DNA of 64,000 nucleotides from Echinicola sp. 20G. Lineage in GTDB: Bacteria; Bacteroidota; Bacteroidia; Cytophagales; Cyclobacteriaceae. Of the stretch, positions 26,005 to 34,677 are shown piece by piece (the first letter of the stretch is position 1; each line of letters starts with the position of its first letter). A model generated the notes under the pieces. It did not search any database. It was given only the letters and a program-made list of their open reading frames with translations, and was not told the DNA's origin. A program made the position numbers and the translations under genes. The stretch covers positions 2,486,501 through 2,550,500 of the forward strand of contig NZ_AP024154.1 in the NCBI RefSeq assembly GCF_015533855.1. The letters run 5' to 3'.

Positions 26005-27165
26005 ATGAAACCGATCAATTATCTATTTGATATTTCAAGACTACTGGTCAAGAAAAAACTGAAAGGAGAAGATTCACTGGATCAGGGTGAATTGGAAATG
26101 CTTCACGCGTGGAGGGAGGAATCTGCCATGAATGATGAGGTGATATCCACTTTAGATACCAGAAGTAGGGAAGAAATCAACAGACGCTCAAAAACTGGTC
26201 TTGATAAAGAAAAAGCATGGAGAAATGTGGAAGCCCGAATCAAACCCAAAGGAAATGCAAGCGTATGGATGAGCTTAAAATGGGCAGCAGTGATACTGTT
26301 TCCTTTAGCAATAGGAGTGGTTTTATATGGACAGTTTCAAAATGTTAATGAAAATGCCCCATTGTTACCTGGAGAAAGTAGAGCCCTACTGACGCTTAGT
26401 GATGGAAGTCAGGTGGTTTTAGAAGAGGCTGTTGGAATGGAGATTATAGGTGGAACAGGAGAAAAAGTGAGATTAGCCCAGGATGAATTGATTTATGAAG
26501 GAGAAGACCAGAGCGATCATTTAGAAATTTATAATACTATTGAGACTAGGGTAGGGAATGAATATAAGCTCCGACTTTCAGATGGAACCAAGGTTTTCTT
26601 AAATGCCCAGTCCAAATTGGTCTTTCCTGTAGCTTTTACTGGCGAAACCAGGTCAGTAAAGTTAGAAGGGGAAGGGTATTTTGAAGTTACTCCCGATAAA
26701 GACCGCCCTTTTTATGTAGAAGTGGAAGGGATGAGAGTTCAGGTTTTGGGGACTTCATTCAATGTAAAAGCTTATACCGACGAATCAGTTACTGAAACTG
26801 TTTTGGTAGAGGGAAAAGTGAAATTGCTCAATGGTACTTCTCAAGAGACCCTGCTCAGTCCTGATGAGAAAGCAGTTTTGAACAAAAGATCCAAAGAAAT
26901 AGCAGTAAGTGAAATTGATGCTGTGAGTGCTACGGCTTGGATTAATGGGAAATATTACTTCAATAATGCTCGTCTTGAAGACATTATGACAGATTTGGCA
27001 AGGTGGTATGACTTTGAAACCAAATACAGTAGTCAAGAGCTGCGGGAAGTTAGGTTTGAAGGATGGATCAACCGATATGAGGAATTGGATCCTATACTCA
27101 GAATAATTGAAATCACTAACAAAATAAAAATAGAACGTAATGGTAAAGAACTAATTATCAGTTAA
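26005..27165 (+). CDS. FecR-type anti-sigma factor, module B
   Basis: 386 aa; same layout as copy A: cytoplasmic helical N-terminus (LDQGELEMLHAWREESAMND), a transmembrane helix at about 91-109 (KWAAVILFPLAIGVVLYG), periplasmic FecR domain (YNTIETRVGNEYKLRLSDGT ... VKLEGEGYFEVTPD ... VLGTSFNVKAY) and C-terminal DUF4974-like domain (FNNARLEDIMTDLARWYDFETKY ... EELDPILRIIEITNKIKIERNG). The periplasmic half is markedly more conserved between copies than the cytoplasmic N-terminus that binds the sigma factor, which suggests the two modules are insulated at the sigma/anti-sigma step. Confidence 0.93.
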   Translation: MKPINYLFDISRLLVKKKLKGEDSLDQGELEMLHAWREESAMNDEVISTLDTRSREEINRRSKTGLDKEKAWRNVEARIKPKGNASVWMSLKWAAVILFPLAIGVVLYGQFQNVNENAPLLPGESRALLTLSDGSQVVLEEAVGMEIIGGTGEKVRLAQDELIYEGEDQSDHLEIYNTIETRVGNEYKLRLSDGTKVFLNAQSKLVFPVAFTGETRSVKLEGEGYFEVTPDKDRPFYVEVEGMRVQVLGTSFNVKAYTDESVTETVLVEGKVKLLNGTSQETLLSPDEKAVLNKRSKEIAVSEIDAVSATAWINGKYYFNNARLEDIMTDLARWYDFETKYSSQELREVRFEGWINRYEELDPILRIIEITNKIKIERNGKELIIS

Positions 27166-27170
27166 AAAAA

Positions 27171-27204
27171 GAGGGCGTTGATTGCTGCAACAATCTCCAC
27201 CCTC
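27171..27204 (+). other. Conserved intercistronic hairpin fecR-susC, module B
   Basis: Outer stem GAGGG (27171-27175) / CCCTC (27200-27204), inner stem GATTG (27180-27184) / CAATC (27191-27195). Counterpart of the hairpin at 12994-13025; the outer stem bases shifted but pairing is kept. Confidence 0.5.
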
Positions 27205-27240
27205 AAGTCAAATATTTGTTTAATATTCCACTAACAATTT

Positions 27241-30200
27241 ATGAAGAAAAATTTAAAGGATTATCCCTTAAAAGGGGATTTATGGCCAAAAGTTATGAAG
27301 TTAACCGCTATTCTAACCTTGGTGTTTTGTGTCAACGTATCTGCAGCAGTGAATTCACAGGTGCTTAAAGACGTTCATTTCAAAAATATTGAGCTCAGAT
27401 CTCTGATCAAAGAGATAGAAAAAAGAACCAGTTACCAGTTCTTTTACAGCCCAGAGGATGTAGATGCCATCAAAGGGTTGAAGGTAGATGAAAAGTCCAT
27501 CTCAGTAGAAGCACTACTGAATAAACAATTAAAAACAACAGAATTAACCTTTGAAATAGTAGATGAAACAATTGTACTCAAACCAAAAGTAACCACTAAC
27601 AAAAGCAATAAAAATTTACAAGTATCTGCAGGTCCGGTAAAGTTGGATAGGGAGATGGAGGAAGTAACCGGTGTCGTCAAGGACGAAACAGGGCAGCCTT
27701 TACCTGGTGTGATTGTACAACTTAAAGGGTCAACCCAAGCCAATATTACAGATATCGAAGGAAAGTATAGGGTGCTGGTTCCCGATGAGGAGACTGTGTT
27801 GATATTTAGGATTCTGGGATATGAAACCCAAGAAATTGTGGTTGGGAATCAAACCAAAATCAATGTCTCCATGAAAGTAAGTGTAACTGGACTGGATGAA
27901 GTTGTGGTGACTGGAGTTGTGGAGCGTAAGAAAGATAGCTTTACAGGTGCTGCAGCCACTTTCGATACAGATGACTTAAAGCAAGTTTCCAACGGAAACG
28001 CCATTACAGCGATTAGATCATTGGATCCATCCATTGCTGTATTGGAAAATAATGAATTAGGCTCTAACCCTAACGTACTTCCCAATATTGAGGTTAGGGG
28101 GAAAACCAGTATTTCTACCTCGGACTTGAGAGACGAATTTGGTTCTGATCCAAACCAACCTCTATTTGTACTGGATGGTTTTGAAACTACACTAAGAACC
28201 ATTGTGGATTTGGATGTCAATAGAATCAAATCCATTACGATCTTGAAAGATGCGGCATCTACAGCACTTTATGGTTCCAATGCAGCCAATGGCGTGGTGG
28301 TGGTAGAAACCAAAAAACCAGAAGTGGGGAAAATATTACTCTCTTATACAGGTGACTTTAGAGTGGATATGCCAGATCTGAGTGATTACAATATGATGAA
28401 TGCCGCTGAAAAACTAGAGTTTGAGCGACTTTCAGGAAGGTATCGTCCCTTCGATAATGGTGGTACACCTGATCCAGTAAAGCAACTGGAACTGGATAAA
28501 CTCTACAGCACACGCTTGGCGGAAGTAAGAAGAGGAGTGGATACTTATTGGTTATCTGAGCCTGTGCAAACTGGTTTTACCAATTCACATACCCTATATG
28601 CAGATGGTGGTACGGATGAGTTGCGCTTTGGCGTATCTGCCAACTACCGAAATGTGCAAGGGGTGATGAAAGGTTCAGGCCGCGAAACTTGGCAGGGAGC
28701 GGTGGATTTGGTTTACAGAAAAGGAAAGTTCAATATCAGTAACAAATTATTTGTTAATGGATCATTGGCCAAAGAATCACCTTATGGTAACTTTTCAACC
28801 TTCGTAAATGCAAACCCTTATTTTAGGAAGTACAATGAAGATGGGGGAGTGGACAAGTACCTAGAAGATGGCAATGTACAGGGATATTCTCGTGGGGTAG
28901 TAGCTAACCCGTTGTACAATGCGCTTTTGGATAATCAGTATGATGAAACCAGGACTTTTAATGTTCAGAATAATATCCAATTAAGGTATAATATTACCCC
29001 AAGTTTTAGATTGCAGGCGATGGGTCAACTCTCAGGAGGTAAAAATGAGTCAGAGGTGTTCGTTAGTCCATTAAATACCCAATTTGATAACACGGACTTT
29101 TTGGAAAAAGGAAGGTATGACAATAGCCAAAACTCTTCTTTTACTTATAGAGGAAACGTCATGGCCATATATTCCAAGGTACGTGGAAAGCACAGTATCA
29201 CTGCTAATGGTCGAATGGAAATTCAAAATCAAAGCAATGAGAGAAAGTCATTTACAGCAGTAGGCTTCCCAATTGGAGCAGTAGGTAACCCTGCCTTCGC
29301 GTTTTCTTATCTTCCCAACTCAAACCCTTCCGCTGCATACCGTGACTTTAGAAGGGTGAATGGATTAGCCAGTGTCAACTATTCCTATGATCAGCGCTTT
29401 TTATTCGATGCTACCTATAGAATAGATGGTTCAACAACATTTGGTAGAAACAATCCATATTCCCCATTCTGGGCGGTAGGAGCTGGTTGGAATCTGCACA
29501 ATGAGCCTTCCTTGAAGCAAAATTCAAAAGTGAGTACTTTGAGACTGAGGGGAAATATTGGGGTTACCGGTAACCAAAGCTTTGGAAACATCACTTCTGT
29601 TTCGGTCTATAACTTCGACGAAGAGAGAAATATTTTTGGCCAAGGTATATACCTTTCTACTTTGGGTAATCCTGATTTGGAGTGGCAAAGAACTCAAAAT
29701 ATCAGTGTAGGGATCGACTTTGGTTTGTTTAACAACAAACTTTCAGGATATGTAAATGCTTATCAAAAAATCACGGATCCTTTGATTGTGGTGATTGATC
29801 AACCAGCTTCAACCGGAATTACAGGTATCCCAATGAATATTGGTAAAATGGATGCCAAAGGGATTGAAACCAATATTCGTTATTCTCCAATTTTCAGACC
29901 TAGTGAAAGAGTGGTTTGGACCATTGGCTGGATGGGCAGTTTTACGAATCAAAAGTACGCCGAGTTTGATAACAAACTGGAGAGCTTAAACAATGAAGAA
30001 TTAGAAAGCAATAGTTTTTTAAGGTACCGAGATGGCTATAGCCCTACAGACATTTGGGCAGTACCATCTTTAGGGATAGATCCAGCTACTGGGAAGGAAG
30101 TTTTCCTTAAACAAAATGGAGAAAGTACTTTTGAATATGACCCAGCTGACATTGTTAGAGTAGGTAATACAAGACCATTTTCTCAAGGAGTTATCAGTAC

Positions 30201-30639
30201 TAATGTTTCTTACAAAGGCTGGCTGTTGAATGTGTACATGAGGTACAAAATAGGTGCGGATGTATTTAATAATGCTTTATACTCCAAAGTGGAAAATATC
30301 TCAAGCAGTGGGATCTTGTTAAACCAAGACAGACGTGCACTTACGGAGAGATGGAGGCAGCCTGGTGATATCAGCCAGTTTAAAAGCATCAGCTTGACTT
30401 CTACATCTCCAATGTCTTCTAGGTTTGTACAGGAAGAAAACAGCTTAAGTGGAGAGTCCATTTCTGTAGGATACCAGTGGAATGCCAATAGTCATTTTCT
30501 AAAAAGTATGGGACTTAGCCGATTGCGGGTCAATGCCATTATGAATGACATTTTTAGACTGTCTACAGTTCAGGTGGAGCGTGGAACTTCGTACCCATTT
30601 GCCAGAACAGTTTCATTCTCGTTAAACGCAACATTCTAA
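27241..30639 (+). CDS. SusC/RagA TonB-dependent outer-membrane transducer with STN domain, module B
   Basis: 1132 aa, collinear with SusC A: signal (AILTLVFCVNVSAAV), STN domain (~45-115, LIKEIEKRTSYQFFYSPEDV ... FEIVDETIVLK), carboxypeptidase-like domain (~142-228, EVTGVVKDETGQPLPGVIVQ), plug (PLFVLDGFETTLRTIVDL ... DAASTALYGSNAANG) and barrel ending in LNATF. The main differences from copy A are in extracellular-loop-like segments, for example residues ~395-415 and ~530-545. Two DNA patches match copy A almost exactly (about 28520-28700 and 30411-30494). Predicted to import the ligand caught by SusD B and to signal to FecR B. Confidence 0.96.
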   Translation: MKKNLKDYPLKGDLWPKVMKLTAILTLVFCVNVSAAVNSQVLKDVHFKNIELRSLIKEIEKRTSYQFFYSPEDVDAIKGLKVDEKSISVEALLNKQLKTTELTFEIVDETIVLKPKVTTNKSNKNLQVSAGPVKLDREMEEVTGVVKDETGQPLPGVIVQLKGSTQANITDIEGKYRVLVPDEETVLIFRILGYETQEIVVGNQTKINVSMKVSVTGLDEVVVTGVVERKKDSFTGAAATFDTDDLKQVSNGNAITAIRSLDPSIAVLENNELGSNPNVLPNIEVRGKTSISTSDLRDEFGSDPNQPLFVLDGFETTLRTIVDLDVNRIKSITILKDAASTALYGSNAANGVVVVETKKPEVGKILLSYTGDFRVDMPDLSDYNMMNAAEKLEFERLSGRYRPFDNGGTPDPVKQLELDKLYSTRLAEVRRGVDTYWLSEPVQTGFTNSHTLYADGGTDELRFGVSANYRNVQGVMKGSGRETWQGAVDLVYRKGKFNISNKLFVNGSLAKESPYGNFSTFVNANPYFRKYNEDGGVDKYLEDGNVQGYSRGVVANPLYNALLDNQYDETRTFNVQNNIQLRYNITPSFRLQAMGQLSGGKNESEVFVSPLNTQFDNTDFLEKGRYDNSQNSSFTYRGNVMAIYSKVRGKHSITANGRMEIQNQSNERKSFTAVGFPIGAVGNPAFAFSYLPNSNPSAAYRDFRRVNGLASVNYSYDQRFLFDATYRIDGSTTFGRNNPYSPFWAVGAGWNLHNEPSLKQNSKVSTLRLRGNIGVTGNQSFGNITSVSVYNFDEERNIFGQGIYLSTLGNPDLEWQRTQNISVGIDFGLFNNKLSGYVNAYQKITDPLIVVIDQPASTGITGIPMNIGKMDAKGIETNIRYSPIFRPSERVVWTIGWMGSFTNQKYAEFDNKLESLNNEELESNSFLRYRDGYSPTDIWAVPSLGIDPATGKEVFLKQNGESTFEYDPADIVRVGNTRPFSQGVISTNVSYKGWLLNVYMRYKIGADVFNNALYSKVENISSSGILLNQDRRALTERWRQPGDISQFKSISLTSTSPMSSRFVQEENSLSGESISVGYQWNANSHFLKSMGLSRLRVNAIMNDIFRLSTVQVERGTSYPFARTVSFSLNATF

Positions 30640-30651
30640 ATTGGACACAAG

Positions 30652-32106
30652 ATGAAAAAAGGAATCATAAAATATATAGTAGGGGTTTGTGCAGTGTGGA
30701 TGACCAGTTCATGTGATGATTATCTGGATGTACAGCCCATGGACAAATTTTTGGAGAGCCAGGTATTTTCAACTCAAGTCGGAGTACAAAATGCTTTGAA
30801 CGGCATCTATCTGGAACTGAACAATAACCGTGCTTATGGAGAGGACCTTACTTTGGGTGCTATAGAGGCATTAGCACAGCGGTACAACCAACCGAATAGT
30901 GACCAACCCTTGTATTCGTACCAAAACTATTTGTACGATGAGCAGCCCGTGATGACCAAGTTTGAAAGCATCTGGACCAGGGCCTATGTGAACATCTTGA
31001 ATATCAATGCGCTTCTGGATGGCCTGGAGAAGTATCCGGGTGTTTTGCCCCAGGATGAAGAAAATCTGGTCAAGGGAGAAAGCTATGCCTTGAGGGCATT
31101 CCTTCACTTTGACATGCTGCGGATCTTTGGAGGTGTACCGGGGGAAAGCATGGATGCGTACCAGTTGCCCTATTACGATGCAGTGGAAAAGGAAGCTGTC
31201 CCGCTGATTGCCGGGAGTTTGTTTATGGACAAAGTGTTGGCTGACCTTGAGATGGCGGGGGATTACCTTTCCGGAGATCCAATCGTTGAAAACGGGACGA
31301 TGCTTTCGGAATCACCGGATGGGGAAATCAACTTTTTCAGGTACAGGAACTTCAGGATGAACCTTTATGCGGTGAAGGCACTCCAGGCAAGGGCATATCA
31401 GTATGCCGGTAATGATCAGGCAGCCCTGGAATCAGCTGAATGGGTGATCGAAAATGCAAGCCAGTGGTTCCCATGGACAGATCCTTTGGCTGTATTGTCC
31501 ACTCCTGATGCCCCTGATATGGTGTTCTCTTCTGAGATTCTTTTCGGGACCTATAACATGAACCTTTACGGCAGGTTCAATAGCCTGTTCAACAGTAGTT
31601 TACAGGAGAACAAAATTTTGTATGCTAGGCCAAGGAGACTTGACCAGACCTTTGAGACCAATGAAAATGATTACCGCTTCAATTCTTCATGGGTATTGGG
31701 CAGCAACCATTCCTTCAAGACATTCAACAAGTACAATGAGCCAGGTCAGATCAATAACTCAACAGCAAGCTTTAAATATGTATTGGGATTGATCAGGATG
31801 TCAGAGATGTATTATATAGCAGCGGAGTCCTTGGCGGACACTGATCCAGGGAAAGCACTGGGTTACTTGAATACGGTAAGGTACAACAGGGGCTTGCAGG
31901 ACCTGAACGAAGGTGTGGATATCCAGGACGAGATCCTGAAGGAGTACAGGAAGGAGTTCTTCGGAGAAGGCCAGTTGTTCTTTTATTACAAAAGACATAA
32001 TGTCAGCTCCATTCCAAACGGCTCATCGAATACGGCCAACAAGACGATGGACGAGAGCACCTATGTGGTTCCTTTGCCACTATCAGAATTAGAGTTTAGA
32101 AACTAG
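30652..32106 (+). CDS. SusD/RagB family lipoprotein, module B
   Basis: 484 aa, lipobox MTSSC (Cys21), same SusD motifs as copy A. It differs from it by about 39 nt and 5 residues (Gly4, Val41, Val-Ser-Ser in NVSSIPNG). Most of the nucleotide changes are synonymous. With a nearly constant SusD but clearly different SusC partners, the two transporters probably share the ligand class recognised by SusD. Confidence 0.96.
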   Translation: MKKGIIKYIVGVCAVWMTSSCDDYLDVQPMDKFLESQVFSTQVGVQNALNGIYLELNNNRAYGEDLTLGAIEALAQRYNQPNSDQPLYSYQNYLYDEQPVMTKFESIWTRAYVNILNINALLDGLEKYPGVLPQDEENLVKGESYALRAFLHFDMLRIFGGVPGESMDAYQLPYYDAVEKEAVPLIAGSLFMDKVLADLEMAGDYLSGDPIVENGTMLSESPDGEINFFRYRNFRMNLYAVKALQARAYQYAGNDQAALESAEWVIENASQWFPWTDPLAVLSTPDAPDMVFSSEILFGTYNMNLYGRFNSLFNSSLQENKILYARPRRLDQTFETNENDYRFNSSWVLGSNHSFKTFNKYNEPGQINNSTASFKYVLGLIRMSEMYYIAAESLADTDPGKALGYLNTVRYNRGLQDLNEGVDIQDEILKEYRKEFFGEGQLFFYYKRHNVSSIPNGSSNTANKTMDESTYVVPLPLSELEFRN

Positions 32107-32193
32107 AAACCTGACAAGAATGAAAAAGTTAATTCAAAATATATATCTATTATTGGCCATTGTGGCTTGCTGGAGCTGTGTGGAGGATGAGTT
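30661..32193 (+). repeat. Near-identical duplicated tract (susD B plus start of next gene)
   Basis: Partner of 16482-18014, same length, no gaps. It contains the divergent patch 31986-32013, where 13 of 28 bases differ from copy A. Outside this patch mismatches are scattered and mostly at third codon positions. Confidence 0.85.
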
Positions 32194-32875
32194 AGATACT
32201 TTTCAGAATGAGGACAGTATTTACTTCTCCATGTCCACAGAAGGTACATCTGTTAACCCGGATACTGATAGCCTATTTTATTCTGTAGGTTTAGTCCCTC
32301 AAACTTTCACTGATACTATAATCAGTATTCCAGTTAAGGTTTTAGGGTTAGTTAAGGATCAGGAAAGAAGTTTTACAGTAGAGTTAAGTCAAGGAACGAC
32401 TGCTCAAGAAGGAGTGGACTTTGAGTTTGTCAATGACCATGTGATCCCAGCAGGTGAAGTTTCTTCTAATATCGATATAAGGTTGATTAAAACTGAAGAA
32501 ATAGCGGAAGATACAGTAGTACTTAAATTAAAACTACTTTCGGACGATCATTTTAAAACAGAAATGACCACCTATATAGATCGATATGGTGAAGCCCAAT
32601 TGAGCCATGTGGATCTTGATATTTATTTAACGGGAGTGATTCAAGAACCTCAATATTGGTTTGAACCGTACTTGGGTAAATTCTCAGCCAAGAAGTTTTT
32701 CTTGATGGTGGATGTATTAGGTTTTGATCCACTGATTTATACGGGTAATGTATCTCTATCTCAAAATCAATATTTTGGAATTGCTATGAAAAGGTACCTG
32801 GATGAACAGAAAGCTTTGGGCAATACCATTTATGATGAGGATGGTACTGAAATGGAAATGGGTGTCTATATCTAA
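32120..32875 (+). CDS. DUF4843 domain lipoprotein, module B
   Basis: 251-aa lipoprotein (lipobox CWSC, Cys20) with DSIYFSMSTEG, IPVKVLGLVKDQERSFTVEL, TTAQEGVDFEFVNDHVIPAGE and YWFEPYLGKFSAKKFFLMVDVLG. The signal peptide is almost identical in DNA to copy A because of the conversion tract; the mature part is only about half identical by eye. Thirteen nt after susD. Role as in copy A: accessory lipoprotein of a SusCD complex, function not established. Confidence 0.85.
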   Translation: MKKLIQNIYLLLAIVACWSCVEDELDTFQNEDSIYFSMSTEGTSVNPDTDSLFYSVGLVPQTFTDTIISIPVKVLGLVKDQERSFTVELSQGTTAQEGVDFEFVNDHVIPAGEVSSNIDIRLIKTEEIAEDTVVLKLKLLSDDHFKTEMTTYIDRYGEAQLSHVDLDIYLTGVIQEPQYWFEPYLGKFSAKKFFLMVDVLGFDPLIYTGNVSLSQNQYFGIAMKRYLDEQKALGNTIYDEDGTEMEMGVYI

Positions 32876-32887
32876 AAGAAATTTAAC

Positions 32888-34360
32888 ATGAAAAAAATAA
32901 TTATATATATATGCTTATTGGCCCTTCCTGTTTTAATGACATCGTGTTATGAAGATTTGGGAAATTATGAATATACAGATATCAATGAAATTGGTATTAA
33001 GGGAATCGACAGCAGTTATGTGGCCTATCAAGGTAGGATTTTTCAAATTCAACCAGAACTTAGTTTTACTTTAGATCAGGCTGGTGATCCTGAGCATTAT
33101 GAGTATGAATGGGTACTACATAGAGTCGGCGGTTTGGTAGGAGATAAAGAAAAAATTCTCGGTTATGAAAAAGACTTGAATGTAGACTTAACGGTGCCTC
33201 CAGGGGAATATGATGCCCACTATAGGGTGTTAGATAAGGAAACCGGAGTGGAATTCTTTTGGGATTTTAAAGTAGAAGTAAAAAGTTCAGTGTATGAAGG
33301 TTGGTTGGTGATGAGTGATGTCGCTGGTGAAGCAAGGTTGGATATGGCGTCCTTAATTGAAGAGGAGTATGAGGTTATTCCAGACGTATTAGGATATACT
33401 GGTTCAAGTCTTCATTTAGAAGGGGCTCCTGGGCTTGTGTATTGCTATGGCTATGATCCGACTCTTTATGGAGTTTATGTAACCAGTGAAGGAACAGGTA
33501 CAACCAAAATCGATCCGGAAACATTTGATTGGTCAGAAGATTTGAGATTGAGCTATGAAGCAATTGCTAATTTCCCAGCTAAGCTGAATGCTGATAAAAT
33601 CTACTCTAAAGGGGGGTATGTGTCTTTTATGGTTAAAGACAATAATATTTATTATTACTACAGAACTTACCAAGTTAAGTATGGTGCCCCTGTCAATAAG
33701 GTAGCAAATGAATCAACAAGTTTTAAGGCTTCCGAATTTGTTTCGGCAGGACCGGGTTCAATTACACATTCTGTGTTTTTTGACGAAGATAATAAGAGAT
33801 TTCTCAGACATCTTGGCGCCAATAATTTGGAGGCTGCTGTGATGCCAAATAATGCTACTTTGTTTGACTATAACATAGGCATGGACCTGGTTTTCATGAC
33901 CTACACCACCTATAATAATGGAGAGGCATTTGCGATTCTAAAAGATGGAACTACTTACCATATTGCCAGAATGCTTCAGAGAAATAGAAATATTAGACAG
34001 GTGTATTTTGAGGAAATTTCTGTTCCCGGTTTTGAGCAAGCTGAAAATTTCGCGATACAACCTGATTTTGGTTACCTGTTTTTCAATATTGGTAGCAAAA
34101 TCTATGAATATGATGTTTCCTCTAAGGTAGCACATGAAATGTTGGATATGGCCGGAAGAGAAATTACCCATATGGAATTTAACTCCAGTTCTCCGGTAGG
34201 TAGTCAGTTGATTGTAGCACTAAATGATCCTTCAAAGCCTGAAGGAAGTACTGGTAGCTTAGAGTTTTATGAAGTGCCTGCTGTAAATGGACAGATTGTA
34301 TTCGATTCAAAACTGGAAGGTTTTGGAAAGATTACGGGCATAGCTTATAGAAGCAGGTAA
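32888..34360 (+). CDS. PKD-like family lipoprotein, module B
   Basis: 490 aa; lipobox MTSC (Cys19). Same architecture as copy A: YEDLGNYEYTDINEI, PKD-like region (SSYVAYQGRIFQIQPEL ... YEYEWVLH ... YDAHYRVLDKETGVEF), then repeated beta strands (VYEGWLVMSDVAGEARLDMAS, FDEDNKRFLRHLGANN, FGYLFFNIGSKIYEYDVSSK). The most variable part between copies is residues ~205-275, which may be the ligand-facing surface. Followed by two hairpins in series before the protease-like gene. Confidence 0.85.
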   Translation: MKKIIIYICLLALPVLMTSCYEDLGNYEYTDINEIGIKGIDSSYVAYQGRIFQIQPELSFTLDQAGDPEHYEYEWVLHRVGGLVGDKEKILGYEKDLNVDLTVPPGEYDAHYRVLDKETGVEFFWDFKVEVKSSVYEGWLVMSDVAGEARLDMASLIEEEYEVIPDVLGYTGSSLHLEGAPGLVYCYGYDPTLYGVYVTSEGTGTTKIDPETFDWSEDLRLSYEAIANFPAKLNADKIYSKGGYVSFMVKDNNIYYYYRTYQVKYGAPVNKVANESTSFKASEFVSAGPGSITHSVFFDEDNKRFLRHLGANNLEAAVMPNNATLFDYNIGMDLVFMTYTTYNNGEAFAILKDGTTYHIARMLQRNRNIRQVYFEEISVPGFEQAENFAIQPDFGYLFFNIGSKIYEYDVSSKVAHEMLDMAGREITHMEFNSSSPVGSQLIVALNDPSKPEGSTGSLEFYEVPAVNGQIVFDSKLEGFGKITGIAYRSR

Positions 34361-34372
34361 AAGGTGATAAAT

Positions 34373-34434
34373 AGTCCCTCCAAAAAAAAATGGTTTATAC
34401 TTTCTTTCTTCATATGCGGAACCATGGAGGGACT
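34373..34434 (+). terminator. Long-loop hairpin after PKD-like gene, module B
   Basis: AGTCCCTCCA (34373-34382) / TGGAGGGACT (34425-34434), 42-nt loop, followed by TTCTT. Positional counterpart of the hairpin at 20226-20280. Confidence 0.6.
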
Positions 34435-34468
34435 TTCTTAAATCTTCAAGTACATGAAAAGTATTGAG

Positions 34469-34508
34469 CAGGAAGAAGTTTGCCGATTAAGGTGTTAACT
34501 TCTTCCTG
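34469..34508 (+). terminator. Second hairpin in the module B gap
   Basis: Perfect 12-bp stem CAGGAAGAAGTT (34469-34480) / AACTTCTTCCTG (34497-34508) with a 16-nt loop and TTTAAT after it. Together with the preceding hairpin it should largely end transcription, so the downstream protease/TlpA pair likely has its own promoter. Confidence 0.65.
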
Positions 34509-34677
34509 TTTAATATAGGATTGATTAATCAGCGAATAAGATCAAATCATTTCGAAATAAACATTATAAAAAGAACCAATCGATTTAGCCTTTATTTTTT
34601 GTGGCGTTCAAGTTTTCAAGGCAATTCGAAGTTTTAAATAAGTACGCTTTCAAAAATCCAATTTGACCAACGCTAAA

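Larger units (their letters stand above)
34361..34677. other. 317-nt gap in module B where module A carries a thioredoxin gene
   Basis: No open frame resembling the CMPC thioredoxin of module A remains here. The gap holds two hairpins (34373-34434 and 34469-34508) and then AT-rich sequence that should contain a promoter for the protease-like gene. Loss by deletion in B or insertion in A are both possible. Confidence 0.6.

Noticed and set aside
16473..32106. Assembly artefact as the cause of near-identical susD copies
   Set aside because: The copies carry about 39 scattered differences and different flanking genes, which a collapsed or duplicated contig would not produce; it still deserves a long-read check.
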